A stretch of 64,000 nucleotides of DNA from Xanthomonas campestris pv. phormiicola (GCA_025666215.1 CP102593.1:2183001-2247000), one strand, 5' to 3'; numbered from the stretch's first letter, positions 23,254 to 32,583 are shown. A program made the numbers and translations. Notes: a model not told the origin generated them from the letters alone.

Positions 23254-25455
23254 ATGCTGAAGATGATCTGCTTGGCCGCCACCTTGGGTGCTGCGGTGTC
23301 GGCGTCTGCGTGGCAGACGTCGTTGCAATGGCGCGGCCGGACCGCGCAGGCCGCGGCCACCGCCGACGGCGGCTTCGTGCTGAGCTCGGCGCAGGGGACG
23401 CGCACGCTGGCGGCACAGCCGTTGCGCAGCGAAACCGCCAGCCCGCTGTTCGATGCGCTGTTCGCGCTGGCGCAGCAGGAATTGCACGACGACCAGGTCG
23501 ACGCGATCCGCGATCCCGCCTTCGACCACGGCAAGCCGCTGCCGTGCGACTGCTACCAGACCGGCGAACGCTGGCCCTACGTATGGACCCGTGACGTCAG
23601 TTATGCCGCCGATCTGGCGCTGGCGCGGCTGGACCCGCAGCGCACGCGGCGCTCGCTGCGCTTCAAGCTGTCGCCGATGCGCGGCACCGATGCGCTGCCG
23701 GGCTTGTTCGTGGCCCAGGACACCGGTTCCGGCGGCAGCTGGCCGGTGAGCAGCGACCGCGTGGTCTGGTTCCTGGCCGCGCGGCATCTGCTCGACGATG
23801 CGCAGTTCGCCGCCGACACCCGTGCCGCGCTCGACGCGACCCTGGCGCAGGACCGTGAATTCGCGTTCGATCCGCGGATCGGCCTGTACCGCGGCGAGAC
23901 CTCGTTCCTGGACTGGCGCGAGCAGACCTATCCGGCCTGGACCCGCGACGACGTGCGCTTCATCGCCGAGTCGTTCGCGCTGTCCACCAATGTGCTGCAT
24001 TACCAGGCGTTGCGCCTGGGCGAGCGGCTGGCGCGCGAGCAGGGCGACACTGCGGCGGCGGCGCGCTATGCCGGTTGGGCGGATGCGCTGCAGCAGGCGA
24101 TCGCGCAGCGCTTCTGGCGCGAGGACCGTGGCACCTACGTCAGCTATCTCGGCAGCGCCGCGCATCCGGTGGCCTACGAAAGCTACGACCTGCTGGGCCT
24201 GTCGCTGGCGGTGCTGGCCGACGTGCTGCCGCGCGAACGCGCACGCCAGGCCCTGGCGCGCTATCCGGCGGTCGAGGCGGGCAGCCCGGTGGTGTGGCCG
24301 CAGCAGCAGGCCGTGCCGATCTACCACAACCGCGCGATCTGGCCGTTCGTCAGTGCGTATGCGCTGCGCGCGGCACGGCATACCGACGACAGCGCGCGCA
24401 TCGCCTTCGAAGTGCGTTCGCTGCTGCGCGGCGCCGCGCTGGCCGGCTCGAACATGGAGAACTACGAATTCCTGAGCCAGGCCGCGCATGTGGACGACGG
24501 TCCGCTCAGCGGGCCGGTGGTCAATTCGCCGCGGCAGCTATGGTCGGTGGCCGGCTACCTGGCGATGGTGATCGAAGGCGTGTTCGGCGTCGAAGACGAC
24601 GGCAGCGTGGTGCCCAAGCTGCCGGTGAGCCTGGTGCCGATGCTGTTCGGCGAGCGCGACCAGATCGCGCTGCAGCTGCGCGAGCGGCGCGTCGTGCTGC
24701 GGCGGCCTGCACAGTTGCATGGCGACCTGCTGGTGGCCGGCGGCACGCGCACCCAGGACGGCGTGACCACCGTGCAATTGGTCGCGCGCGACACGGCGAG
24801 CATGCCGGTGCCGCTGCTCGCGGCCGCCGATGCGTTCGCCCCGCTCGCGCCGCGAGCGCCGCGTGTCGAGCGCGATGCGCAGGGCTGGCGCGTGGCCGCC
24901 GCCGCCGACACGGTGCTGTACGTCGATGGACAGCGCCAGCCAGGCGCTGCCGATGGCGTGCGCCTGCCGTTGCGCGAATCCGTGCAGTGCCTGAGCCTGA
25001 CCCGCCGCGATGCGCACTGGGAGTCGCTGCACAGCCCCACGGTCTGCATCGGCGACGCGATCCGCCTGAGCGGGCGCGACGACTGGCGCTGGACTGCGCC
25101 ACGCGATGGCGAGTACCGGCTGAGCCTGCGCTACGTCAACGCGCACGGCCCGATCAACACCGGCGTCACCGCCGCGGTGAAGCAGCTGCAGCTGCAGTGC
25201 GGCGATGCCGCGCCGCAGCGCATGCCGGTAGTGATGCCGCACAGCGTCGGCGAACAGGAGTCCACTGCCGCGGTGTTCGCGCTGAAGGCCGGGCAGGCTT
25301 GCCGCATCCGCCTGGCGCCTGCGGCGAACATGAGCGCGCTGCAGCACTTCGCGCGCTACACCGGCGGCCAAGGCGGCGCCGACGGCGTGGTCAATGCGGC
25401 CGATGTCGCCGCGCTGCTGATCGCGCCGGCCGGCACCGTGCAGGTGCGCCGATGA
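23254..25455 (+). CDS. six-hairpin (GH15/GH63-like) alpha-glucan glycosidase
   Basis: 733 residues; hydrolase of alpha-glucan fragments, often annotated as glucan 1,4-alpha-glucosidase in Xanthomonas. The start is set at ATG 23254 because a signal peptide begins there (MLKMICLAATLGAAVSASA); a purine-rich GAGGGAGGGAGG at about 23212-23223 lies rather far upstream, so the start could be earlier (ATG 23179). The (alpha/alpha)6 barrel shows CDCYQTGERWPYVWTRDVSY, AGSPVVWPQQQ and NRAIWPFVSAYAL. A C-terminal beta domain (about 560-733) may bind carbohydrate. Its stop overlaps the transporter start (ATGA), so the two are co-translated. Confidence 0.85.
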   Translation: MLKMICLAATLGAAVSASAWQTSLQWRGRTAQAAATADGGFVLSSAQGTRTLAAQPLRSETASPLFDALFALAQQELHDDQVDAIRDPAFDHGKPLPCDCYQTGERWPYVWTRDVSYAADLALARLDPQRTRRSLRFKLSPMRGTDALPGLFVAQDTGSGGSWPVSSDRVVWFLAARHLLDDAQFAADTRAALDATLAQDREFAFDPRIGLYRGETSFLDWREQTYPAWTRDDVRFIAESFALSTNVLHYQALRLGERLAREQGDTAAAARYAGWADALQQAIAQRFWREDRGTYVSYLGSAAHPVAYESYDLLGLSLAVLADVLPRERARQALARYPAVEAGSPVVWPQQQAVPIYHNRAIWPFVSAYALRAARHTDDSARIAFEVRSLLRGAALAGSNMENYEFLSQAAHVDDGPLSGPVVNSPRQLWSVAGYLAMVIEGVFGVEDDGSVVPKLPVSLVPMLFGERDQIALQLRERRVVLRRPAQLHGDLLVAGGTRTQDGVTTVQLVARDTASMPVPLLAAADAFAPLAPRAPRVERDAQGWRVAAAADTVLYVDGQRQPGAADGVRLPLRESVQCLSLTRRDAHWESLHSPTVCIGDAIRLSGRDDWRWTAPRDGEYRLSLRYVNAHGPINTGVTAAVKQLQLQCGDAAPQRMPVVMPHSVGEQESTAAVFALKAGQACRIRLAPAANMSALQHFARYTGGQGGADGVVNAADVAALLIAPAGTVQVRR

Positions 25456-26945
25456 GCGCCGTCGCGCGCGCCAAGCCGGCGCTGTCGTTCTGGCAGATCT
25501 GGAACATGTGCTTCGGCTTCCTTGGTATCCAGTTCGGTTTTGCGCTGCAGAACGCCAATGCCAGCCGCATCTTCCAGACCCTGGGCGCGGACATGGAGCA
25601 GGTGCCGGGGCTGTGGATCGCCGCGCCGCTGACCGGGCTGATCGTGCAGCCGATCGTCGGCTATCTGTCCGACCGCACCTGGAACCGCTTCGGCCGGCGC
25701 CGACCGTATTTCATGGTCGGCGCGCTGTTCACCACGCTGGCGCTGCTGGTGATGCCGAACTCGCCGGCGCTGTGGGTGGCGGCCGGCACGCTGTGGATCC
25801 TGGATGCGTCGATCAACATCTCCATGGAGCCGTTCCGCGCCTTCGTCGGCGACCAGTTGCCGCAACGCCAGCGCGCCAGCGGCTATGCGATGCAGAGCTT
25901 CTTCATCGGCGTCGGCGCGGTGGTGGCGAGCATGCTGCCTTGGCTGTTGGCGCAGTGGGGCGTGAGCAATACCGCCGCGCCCGGTCACGTGCCGGCGACG
26001 GTGCGCTACGCGTTCTACCTCGGCGGCGCGGTGCTGTTCCTGTCCATTGGCTGGACCGTGCTGCGCACGCGCGAGTATCCGCCCGAAACGCTGCAGGAGT
26101 TCGACGACGCGCCGCCGTCGCACGCCGCCGAACACGCGACAGCCATGCCGCGTTCGGATGCCGCCGCGGCGATCTGGCTGCTGCTGGGCCTTGCCGGCGC
26201 GGCGGCGATCTTCTGGAGCCGCGGCGACCGCATGCTGTACGTGCTGGCCGGCCTGGTCGCCGGCTATGGACTGTTGCAATGGCTGGCGCCGCGACTGAGG
26301 CCGCACCACATGCTGGCGGCGATCATGCGCGACGTGCAGGCGATGCCGCAGGCGATGCGACGCCTGGCCTGGGTGCAGTTCTTCTCCTGGTTCGCGCTGT
26401 TCGCGATGTGGATCTACACCACAGCGGCGGTGACGCAGACGCACTACGGCGCCACCGACACTGCCTCGGCGGCGTACAACGACGGCGCCAACTGGGTGGG
26501 CGTGCTGTTCGGTGCGTACAACGGCTTCGCCGCGCTCGCCGCGATCGCCATTCCGCTGCTGGTGCGCGCATTCGGCCTGCGCGTCAGCCATCTGCTCAAC
26601 CTGTGCCTGGGGGCGGCCGGGCTGCTGTCGTTCCTGTGGATCCGCGATCCGCAGTGGCTGCTGCTGTCGATGCTCGGTGTCGGCTTCGCCTGGGCCTCGA
26701 TCCTGTCGCTGCCGTATGCCTTGCTGTCCGACAGCGTGCCGGCGGCGAAGATGGGGGTGTACATGGGCATCTTCAATTTCTTCATCGTGATCCCGCAGCT
26801 GGTCGCGGTCAGCGTGCTGGGTTTCGTGCTCACGCACTGGCTCGGCGGCCGGCCGCTGTACGCGCTGGGCATCGGCGGTGCCAGCCTGCTGCTGGCGGCG
26901 CTGTGCGTGCTGCGGGTTCCCGCCGAACACGGAGCAAGGCAATGA
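25452..26945 (+). CDS. MFS sugar transporter (SucX/GPH-like), probable maltose/maltodextrin permease
   Basis: 497 residues with about 12 membrane segments. N-terminal WQIWNMCFGFLGIQFGFALQ and the loop 2-3 motif GYLSDRTWNRFGRRRPY mark the sucrose/maltose-type MFS permeases of Xanthomonas and Caulobacter. A hydrophilic centre (about 205-245) separates the two halves. It takes the products of the periplasmic glycosidases across the inner membrane. Overlaps both neighbours by 4 bases (ATGA), so it is in one operon with the glycosidase and the amylase. Confidence 0.92.
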   Translation: MSAVARAKPALSFWQIWNMCFGFLGIQFGFALQNANASRIFQTLGADMEQVPGLWIAAPLTGLIVQPIVGYLSDRTWNRFGRRRPYFMVGALFTTLALLVMPNSPALWVAAGTLWILDASINISMEPFRAFVGDQLPQRQRASGYAMQSFFIGVGAVVASMLPWLLAQWGVSNTAAPGHVPATVRYAFYLGGAVLFLSIGWTVLRTREYPPETLQEFDDAPPSHAAEHATAMPRSDAAAAIWLLLGLAGAAAIFWSRGDRMLYVLAGLVAGYGLLQWLAPRLRPHHMLAAIMRDVQAMPQAMRRLAWVQFFSWFALFAMWIYTTAAVTQTHYGATDTASAAYNDGANWVGVLFGAYNGFAALAAIAIPLLVRAFGLRVSHLLNLCLGAAGLLSFLWIRDPQWLLLSMLGVGFAWASILSLPYALLSDSVPAAKMGVYMGIFNFFIVIPQLVAVSVLGFVLTHWLGGRPLYALGIGGASLLLAALCVLRVPAEHGARQ

Positions 26946-28621
26946 CGTATCGGATGTCGCTGCTGGCGCTGGCCTTGCTGGGTGCCATTGCGCCACCGGC
27001 GCGTGCGCAGGCAGCGGCGGAGTACTACGGCACCCTGGAGCCGTTCGCCAGCGAGGCGGTGTATTTCGTGGTCACCGACCGTTTCGTCAACGGCGATCCC
27101 GGCAACGATCACCGCGACCAGGGCGGCGCGCACCGCACCTTCGACATCCCGCTGCCGGCGCCGCCGGGCGAGAGCGACAACATCGGCTACCTGGGCGGCG
27201 ACTTCAAGGGCGTGGTCGACAACGCCGGCTATCTCCGCGGGCTGGGCTTCGGCGCGGTATGGATCACCCCGATCGTCGACAATCCGGACGAAGCGTTCAC
27301 CGGCGGCAAGCCGATCAGCTGGGGCAGCAACCTGAGCGATCGCGGCAAGACCGGCTATCACGGATACTGGGGCGTCAATTTCTACAAGCTGGACGAACAC
27401 CTGCCCAGCCCGGGCCTGGATTTCGCCGGCTTCACCCAGGCGATGCATGCGCAAGGGCTGAAGGTGGTGCTGGACATCGTCGGCAACCACGGCTCGCCAG
27501 CCTATACGATGCCGAAGCGGCAGCCGATGTTCGGCCAGGTGTTCGATCGCGACGGCAAGCTCGTCGCCGACCACCAGAACCTGCCGCCGGCCAGGCTGGA
27601 TCCGGCGCACAACCCGCTGCATGCGTTCTACAACACCGGCGGCGGCCTGGCCGAGCTGTCGGACTTCAACGAGCGCAATCCGGCGGTGATGGCGTATCTG
27701 GTCGGCGCCTATTCGCAATGGCTGGGGCAGGGCGCGGACGCGTTCCGCATCGACACCATCGGCTGGATGCCGGACAGCTTCTGGCACGAGTTCGTGCGCC
27801 GCATCCGCGCGCAGCGGCCGGGCATGTTCATGTTCGGCGAGGCCTTCGACTACGACGCGCGCAAGATCGCCGGGCACACCTGGGCGCGCAACGCCGGGGT
27901 CAGCGTGCTGGATTTCCCGCTGAAGCAGGCGCTGTCCACGGTGTTCGGGCATGCGCGCGGCGGCTTCGAGCAATTGCAGGCGCCGCTGTACCTGGAGCGC
28001 GGTCCGTACGCCAATCCGTACGAGCTGATGACCTTCTACGACAACCACGACATGGCGCGGCTGGACGCCAGCGACGCCGGCTTCATCGATGCGCACAACT
28101 GGCTGTTCACCGCGCGCGGCATCCCGGTGATCTACTACGGCTCGGAAACCGGCTTCATGCGCGGCCGCGCCGAGCACGCCGGCAACCGCAACTATTTCGG
28201 CCAGGCGCGGGTGGACGCGGCGCCGCAGAGTCCGATCTTCGCGCCGTTGCAACGCATCGCGCTGCTGCGGCAACGCACGCCGGCGCTGCAGCGCGGGCTG
28301 CAGCTCGACCTGCGCCTGTCCGGCGACGAGGCGGTGTTCTATCGCGTGTTCCAGCATGCCGGCGGCACCCAGACCGCGCTGGTGCTGCTGAACAAGAGCG
28401 ACGCGCCGCGCACGCTGGAAGTGCGGCGTTACCTGCAGCCGGGCACCTGGCGCGACGGTTTCGACGGCAGTGCGGTCGAGGTCGCGGACAGCTTGCGTGC
28501 CGAGGTGCCGGCGCACGGCGTGCGCGTGTTCCTGTCCGATGCGCCGATCGTTCGCTCGGATCTGCGCGCGCGGCTGGATTGGCTGATGGCCGCCAAGGAC
28601 GGCGTGGAGCCGCCGCAATAG
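26942..28621 (+). CDS. GH13 alpha-amylase-family enzyme (amylase/cyclomaltodextrinase-like)
   Basis: 559 residues with a signal peptide (LLALALLGAIAPPARAQA), so secreted or periplasmic. GH13 catalytic triad visible: Asp271 in DAFRIDTIGW, Glu300 in FMFGEAFD, Asp370 in TFYDNHDMAR; also DIVGNHGSP. Xanthomonas homologues are annotated cyclomaltodextrin glucanotransferase, but the C-terminal part here is short (one beta domain), so plain alpha-amylase activity is at least as likely. Last gene of the three-gene operon. Confidence 0.88.
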   Translation: MTYRMSLLALALLGAIAPPARAQAAAEYYGTLEPFASEAVYFVVTDRFVNGDPGNDHRDQGGAHRTFDIPLPAPPGESDNIGYLGGDFKGVVDNAGYLRGLGFGAVWITPIVDNPDEAFTGGKPISWGSNLSDRGKTGYHGYWGVNFYKLDEHLPSPGLDFAGFTQAMHAQGLKVVLDIVGNHGSPAYTMPKRQPMFGQVFDRDGKLVADHQNLPPARLDPAHNPLHAFYNTGGGLAELSDFNERNPAVMAYLVGAYSQWLGQGADAFRIDTIGWMPDSFWHEFVRRIRAQRPGMFMFGEAFDYDARKIAGHTWARNAGVSVLDFPLKQALSTVFGHARGGFEQLQAPLYLERGPYANPYELMTFYDNHDMARLDASDAGFIDAHNWLFTARGIPVIYYGSETGFMRGRAEHAGNRNYFGQARVDAAPQSPIFAPLQRIALLRQRTPALQRGLQLDLRLSGDEAVFYRVFQHAGGTQTALVLLNKSDAPRTLEVRRYLQPGTWRDGFDGSAVEVADSLRAEVPAHGVRVFLSDAPIVRSDLRARLDWLMAAKDGVEPPQ

Positions 28622-28659
28622 CGTATCCCTCGATGCTTATTCTTGTAGAAGGCCATAGC

Positions 28660-28687
28660 CGCGAGGCTTTAGCGCTAAAGCCTCGCG
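28660..28687. repeat. perfect 28-bp palindrome after the amylase gene
   Basis: Self-complementary, with arms starting CGCGAGGCTTTAGC. No T-run follows, so it is more like an intergenic REP-type palindrome than a terminator, though it may protect the mRNA end. Confidence 0.7.
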
Positions 28688-28694
28688 ACTGAAC

Positions 28695-28791
28695 GGCACC
28701 TCTAATAACCCCAAAAAACTCGACTAAAACGCTCGCAAGTCATTGATGCGCATAGTGCGAAATTTTTAGAATCGAGGTTATTAGAGGTGCC
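28695..28791. mobile_element. 97-bp MITE-like element with 16-bp perfect terminal inverted repeats
   Basis: GGCACCTCTAATAACC at 28695-28710 is repeated inverted at 28776-28791. The interior is AT-richer than the surroundings and codes for nothing. No clear target-site duplication is visible. Could be a non-autonomous derivative of an insertion sequence with these ends. Confidence 0.6.
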
Positions 28792-28792
28792 C

Positions 28793-28924
28793 TGAAGTCG
28801 CTCCCACAGGAGTCTACGGCGAGCCGGCGGAGTGCACTGTAGGAGGGACTTCAGTCCCGATGGCGTCCGAAGCGGAATAGCTGGACTGCGCCGTTCGTCG
28901 CGGCTGAAGCCGCTCCACAGGAAA
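28793..28924. repeat. cluster of Xanthomonas REP-like sequences
   Basis: Three related units in alternating orientation: CTGAAGTCGCTCCCACAGGA, TAGGAGGGACTTCAGTCCCG, and CGCGGCTGAAGCCGCTCCAC with its internal GCGGCT/AGCCGC stem. Together with the palindrome and the MITE-like element they fill the 311-base gap; no gene seen. Confidence 0.6.
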
Positions 28925-28932
28925 ACGGGCGG

Positions 28933-30504
28933 TTACGCCGCCGCCGGCTGCGGCTCGGCCCACACGCTGTTCGGTTCGCCATGGCGTGCGCGGCGCGCGG
29001 TCGCGCGTGCCAGCGCGGCGAAGCCCACCGCCATCGCCAGGGCCATGCCGTCGACCCAGAACAGCGGCCATTGCCCGGCCGCCGCGCTGGTCCACATCCA
29101 CCAGCCGCTGGCCAAGCCGTGCGCCAGCGGGATCGCCGCGGTCACCGCGGCGGCGGTCCACAGCAGCTCGCGCGCGGCCTGCGCCGGCGCGCGCAGCGCC
29201 GCCCACAGCGCGCACAGCGCCCAGCTGCCGAAGCAGGTCCAGCGCATGCCGGCATCCACCGCGTCCGGCGCTGCGCGTTCCAGCACCTGCACCGCGACGA
29301 ACGCCGCCGAGATCGCCACGCACAGGCCGATGCACACCCCGACCGTGGCCCGCGCCATGTTGATCTGCGCGCGGCCTTGCTGCGCCTGGCGGCGTTTGCG
29401 CCGCGATTCGATCCACAGCAGGTTGCCCGAGTAGAACAGGAACGCGCCGCCGATGCCGAGCAGGAAATACAGCCACGGAATCAGCGCATTGCCGTACTCG
29501 CCGAAATGCAGCGCGTAGGCCGAGGTCAGCGTGGCGTGGTTGGCGTCGCGGCGGCCGGGCAGCTGGGTGGCGATCACCTTGCCGCTGGCCGCGTCCAGCG
29601 CCACCGTGCCGGTCGGCCCCAAGGTGCCGGGCGATTCGCCGCTGATCTCCACGGTGGCGTTGCGGTCGCCGGCGTGCTGCAGCTTCATGTACACCGGCTC
29701 GAATTCATGCAATCCCTGCCGCCGCGCCTCGGCGACGGCGCGCGCGTTCCAGTCGGCCAGCGTGCCCACGGGTGCGGGCGTGCCGCTGGCGCTGCGCACC
29801 GGCGCGGTGTCCATCGCCACCGGCATCGCCTCGGCCACCTTGCCGTCGAAGACCAGCGGGTTCAGCGCCGCCATCAGTACCAGCGACAGGCACAGCACCG
29901 CGCCGGTCACTGCGAACATCAGGTGCAGCGGCAGGCTCAGCACGCCGATCACGTTGTGCGCGTCCAGCCAGAACTGCTTGAGGTTGCGGCCCGGGCGCAG
30001 CGCGAACAGGTCCTTGAGCAGCTTCGGCAGATGGATGATCACCCCGGACACGATCGCCACCGCATACAGCAGGCTGACGATGCCCATCAGATAGATGCCC
30101 GCCACCGGCAGGCCCAGCGTGTAGTGCAGTTCGTTGACCAGGGTGGCCAGTCCGGCCTGCGGCAGGGTCGGGCCGCCCTCCAGGTCGTCCAGCGTGGCCA
30201 TCTGCCACTCGCCCTGGGCGTCGGGCCAGTAGACCAGCGCCTTGGGAAACTCGCTGCTGGGGAACAGCATGCCGAGCATCGGCTTGGCTTGCGGATGCCG
30301 CGCCAGGGTGGCATCGAGCAGGTGCTGCGCATCGTCCAGGCTCTGCACCGGCACCACCTGCTGCGACTGCCAGCGCGGCAGGTCGTGGTGGAACACGGTG
30401 ATCGCGCCGGCATAGAAGGCCACGAACAGGGCGAAGCCGGCGACCAGGCCCATCCAGGTGTGCAGGGCGGTGAAGGTGCGCAGCGTGGCGGCTTGCAGTT
30501 TCAT
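28933..30504 (-). CDS. PepSY-associated membrane protein
   Basis: 523 residues, inner membrane. N-terminal helix TALHTWMGLVAGFALFVAFY with HxW and FHHDLPRW motifs of the PepSY_TM family; several further membrane segments and periplasmic PepSY-like regions (ATLDDLEGG, GGEYGN-type). In Proteobacteria such genes sit with siderophore receptors, and some members act as periplasmic ferric-siderophore reductases. Here it ends a DUF3325-DUF3649-PepSY operon behind a Fur box, which supports an iron role. Confidence 0.88.
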   Translation of the reverse strand: MKLQAATLRTFTALHTWMGLVAGFALFVAFYAGAITVFHHDLPRWQSQQVVPVQSLDDAQHLLDATLARHPQAKPMLGMLFPSSEFPKALVYWPDAQGEWQMATLDDLEGGPTLPQAGLATLVNELHYTLGLPVAGIYLMGIVSLLYAVAIVSGVIIHLPKLLKDLFALRPGRNLKQFWLDAHNVIGVLSLPLHLMFAVTGAVLCLSLVLMAALNPLVFDGKVAEAMPVAMDTAPVRSASGTPAPVGTLADWNARAVAEARRQGLHEFEPVYMKLQHAGDRNATVEISGESPGTLGPTGTVALDAASGKVIATQLPGRRDANHATLTSAYALHFGEYGNALIPWLYFLLGIGGAFLFYSGNLLWIESRRKRRQAQQGRAQINMARATVGVCIGLCVAISAAFVAVQVLERAAPDAVDAGMRWTCFGSWALCALWAALRAPAQAARELLWTAAAVTAAIPLAHGLASGWWMWTSAAAGQWPLFWVDGMALAMAVGFAALARATARRARHGEPNSVWAEPQPAAA

Positions 30505-30514
30505 GCGGATGTCC

Positions 30515-30781
30515 TCATTGCGCCCAGCCCAGGGCCTTCAGCGCCCACAGCAGGGCGAAGCCGGCCACTGCCAGCGCGCTCAACCAACTCCAGGCACGGC
30601 GCCCGCTGGCGCAGCAATAGGCGCCGATCGCCACGCCCACCCACAGCGGCACGAATGCGATCAGCGCGGGGACCAGCGCCTGCTGCCACGGCCCAGGCGG
30701 CAGCCAGCAGACCAGGCCGGTCAGCGCGCTGGCCAGGAAGAAGCCGGGAATCAACCCGGCCAGGCCGCGGCTCCACATCAT
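30515..30781 (-). CDS. DUF3649 family membrane protein
   Basis: 88 residues with two to three hydrophobic segments (LAGLIPGFFLASALTGLVCW, ALVPALIAFVPLWVGVAIGA). Partner of PepSY proteins in iron-uptake operons; biochemical role unknown. ATG overlaps the stop of the DUF3325 gene; 10 bases before PepSY. Confidence 0.8.
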   Translation of the reverse strand: MMWSRGLAGLIPGFFLASALTGLVCWLPPGPWQQALVPALIAFVPLWVGVAIGAYCCASGRRAWSWLSALAVAGFALLWALKALGWAQ

Positions 30782-31077
30782 CGCGGCCGGCTCCGCGCCG
30801 CGTCGCCTGCGTCGCCGCGCAGGGCGCCGACGGTCGGGACCAGCATCAGCGCCAGCATCCAGCTGGCCAGCATCGCGCACAGCCCGGCGCCGACGCCCAA
30901 CTGCGCGATCCAGGCCGCCAGCGAGGCGATCGCCAGCGCCAGGCCAAGCCCGTTGCCGAACCGGCGCAGGCGCCGCAGCGGCGCCAGGCGGCAGTTCGGC
31001 GAGCCGGCGTACAGGGCCAGCGCCGACAGCGCCGCGCACACGGCGGCCAAGGCGATCCCGGCAATGGTCGCGCTCAT
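30778..31077 (-). CDS. DUF3325 family membrane protein
   Basis: 99 residues, three predicted membrane helices (IAGIALAAVCAALSALALYA at the N-terminus). First gene of the iron-linked operon. The start was placed at MSATIAGIAL (31077); the frame is open a little further upstream. The Fur-box-like site lies about 145 bases upstream. Confidence 0.78.
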   Translation of the reverse strand: MSATIAGIALAAVCAALSALALYAGSPNCRLAPLRRLRRFGNGLGLALAIASLAAWIAQLGVGAGLCAMLASWMLALMLVPTVGALRGDAGDAARSRPR

Positions 31078-31223
31078 CGGGCACCGATCCACGGTGCCGA
31101 CCGCGCCTGCCTGCGGCATGCGGCGGCGGCTGGCGCGAGCGGTGAGGTCGGGTGGGGACGGGCAGGGGGCATCGGCATTCCTGGCGGCGGCGTGCAGTCG
31201 CGGCAGTCCGCGACGCTGACGCG

Positions 31224-31241
31224 CGGATGATAATCATTCTG
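31224..31241. promoter_or_regulatory. Fur-box-like site
   Basis: The core ATGATAATCATT (31227-31238) matches 12 consecutive bases of the 19-bp Fur consensus, about 14 of 19 overall by eye. It lies between the convergently placed LacI gene and the DUF3325-DUF3649-PepSY operon, so iron repression of the latter is expected. Confidence 0.65.
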
Positions 31242-31328
31242 CTTTGGTAAGGAAAACGCGGCCGGTGCGCTTGCCTGTCTGCGCGGAGGACATTGCGTCT
31301 CCGGCCGCGTCCGCGGGCCGGTAAGCGC

Positions 31329-32399
31329 TCAGCTGCGCAGCGAGGAGCCACGCAACGCCAGCGTCACCGGCAGGGTGCGGCTGGCGACCGGCTGCCCGGC
31401 GATCTGCGCCAGCAGGGTCTCCACCAGCACCGCGCCGGCCAGCTTGGTGTCCTGTTGCACGGTCGACAGCGCCGGCGCCACACAGGCGGCGATCGGGATG
31501 TCGTCGAAGCCGGCCAGGGCCACGTCCTCGGGCACGCGCAGGCCGTGTTCGCGCAATGCCTTCAGCGCGCCGATCGCGATCAGGTCGCTGGCGGCGAACA
31601 CCGCGTCGAAGCGTTCGCCGCCGCGCAGCAGCGCCTGCGCCGCCTCGTAGCCCGATTGTTCGGTGGTGATCGCGTCCAGCTGCAGGCCGGGAACGATGTC
31701 CGATCCGGCCGTGCGCAGCGCCTGGGCATGGCCGCGGTAGCGCTCGAGGAACTCGGGGTAGTGGTGCGAGGCGTCGCCGAGGAAGGCGATGCGCCGGCAG
31801 CCCTGTTGCAGCAGATGCGCGGTGATGTCGTGGCCGCCCTGGAAGTTGTCGCTGCCGATCGACACCCCCGGCTGCCCGGGCAGCACCGCGCCCCAGCGCA
31901 CGAAGTGGGTGCCCTGGTCGACCAGATGCTGCAGCCGCTGCTGCGCCTGCAGATAGTCGCCGTAGCCGAGCAGGATCAGGCCGTCGGCCTTCTGGCTGTC
32001 GCCGTAATCGGCGCGCCAGTTGTCCGACAGCTGCTGGAACGACACCAGCAGGTCGTAGCCGTGGCGCGCGCAGGCGCGGGTGATCGAGCCCAGCATCGAG
32101 TGGAAGAACGGGTTGATCAGCGAGTCGTCGGTGGTCGGGTCTTCGAAGAACAGCAGCGCCAGCGTGCCGGCATTGCGCAGGCGCAAGCTGGAGGCGTGCT
32201 TGTCGACCTTGTAATTCAGTTCGTTGGCGATCGCCAGGATCTTGCGCCGGGTCTGCTCGTTGACCGCCGGGCTGCCGCGCAGTGCGCGCGACACGGTGGG
32301 CTGCGAGACGCCCGCCAGATAGGCGATATCGAGCGATGTGGCCTTGCCTTTGATGACGGGCGCTCGCAGTGCAGGGAAAAACAGACCGAAGCATGCCAT
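31329..32399 (-). CDS. LacI-family transcriptional regulator of the glucan genes (probable)
   Basis: 356 residues. N-terminal helix-turn-helix SLDIAYLAGVSQPTVSRALR (about 23-42), then hinge and sugar-binding core (LRNAGTLALLFFEDP, DNFQGGHDI, FDAVFAASDLIAIGALKALR, VALAGFDDIPIA). Longest plausible gene starts at ATG 32399; the HTH begins unusually late (residue 22 or so), so a start closer to the HTH is possible. The only LacI-type protein in the window, and the window has three matching operators at glucan genes. Confidence 0.88.
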   Translation of the reverse strand: MACFGLFFPALRAPVIKGKATSLDIAYLAGVSQPTVSRALRGSPAVNEQTRRKILAIANELNYKVDKHASSLRLRNAGTLALLFFEDPTTDDSLINPFFHSMLGSITRACARHGYDLLVSFQQLSDNWRADYGDSQKADGLILLGYGDYLQAQQRLQHLVDQGTHFVRWGAVLPGQPGVSIGSDNFQGGHDITAHLLQQGCRRIAFLGDASHHYPEFLERYRGHAQALRTAGSDIVPGLQLDAITTEQSGYEAAQALLRGGERFDAVFAASDLIAIGALKALREHGLRVPEDVALAGFDDIPIAACVAPALSTVQQDTKLAGAVLVETLLAQIAGQPVASRTLPVTLALRGSSLRS

Positions 32400-32438
32400 G
32401 GCGTACGGGATAGCACTTGCTGCGGCGCAGCGTGGCGC

Positions 32439-32583
32439 GGGACTCGGGACTCGGGGGCCGGAAGAGCACAGCCCGTGCAGCTTCGTTGCCACCGCGCTGC
32501 AGGCCTTGACCGTCGGTTGCCACGCACACCACCAACGCCAGCCAAGCGCCTTTCCGAGTCCCCGGTCCCGAGTCCCGAGTCCC
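32439..32583. repeat. GGGACTC...GAGTCCC heptad inverted repeat (upstream of LacI gene/thrS)
   Basis: Two GGGACTC units at 32439-32452 and, about 100 bases later, GAGTCCC-type units at 32556-32583 in inverted orientation. The same heptads appear at 35470 and 37550. Non-coding. Confidence 0.8.
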
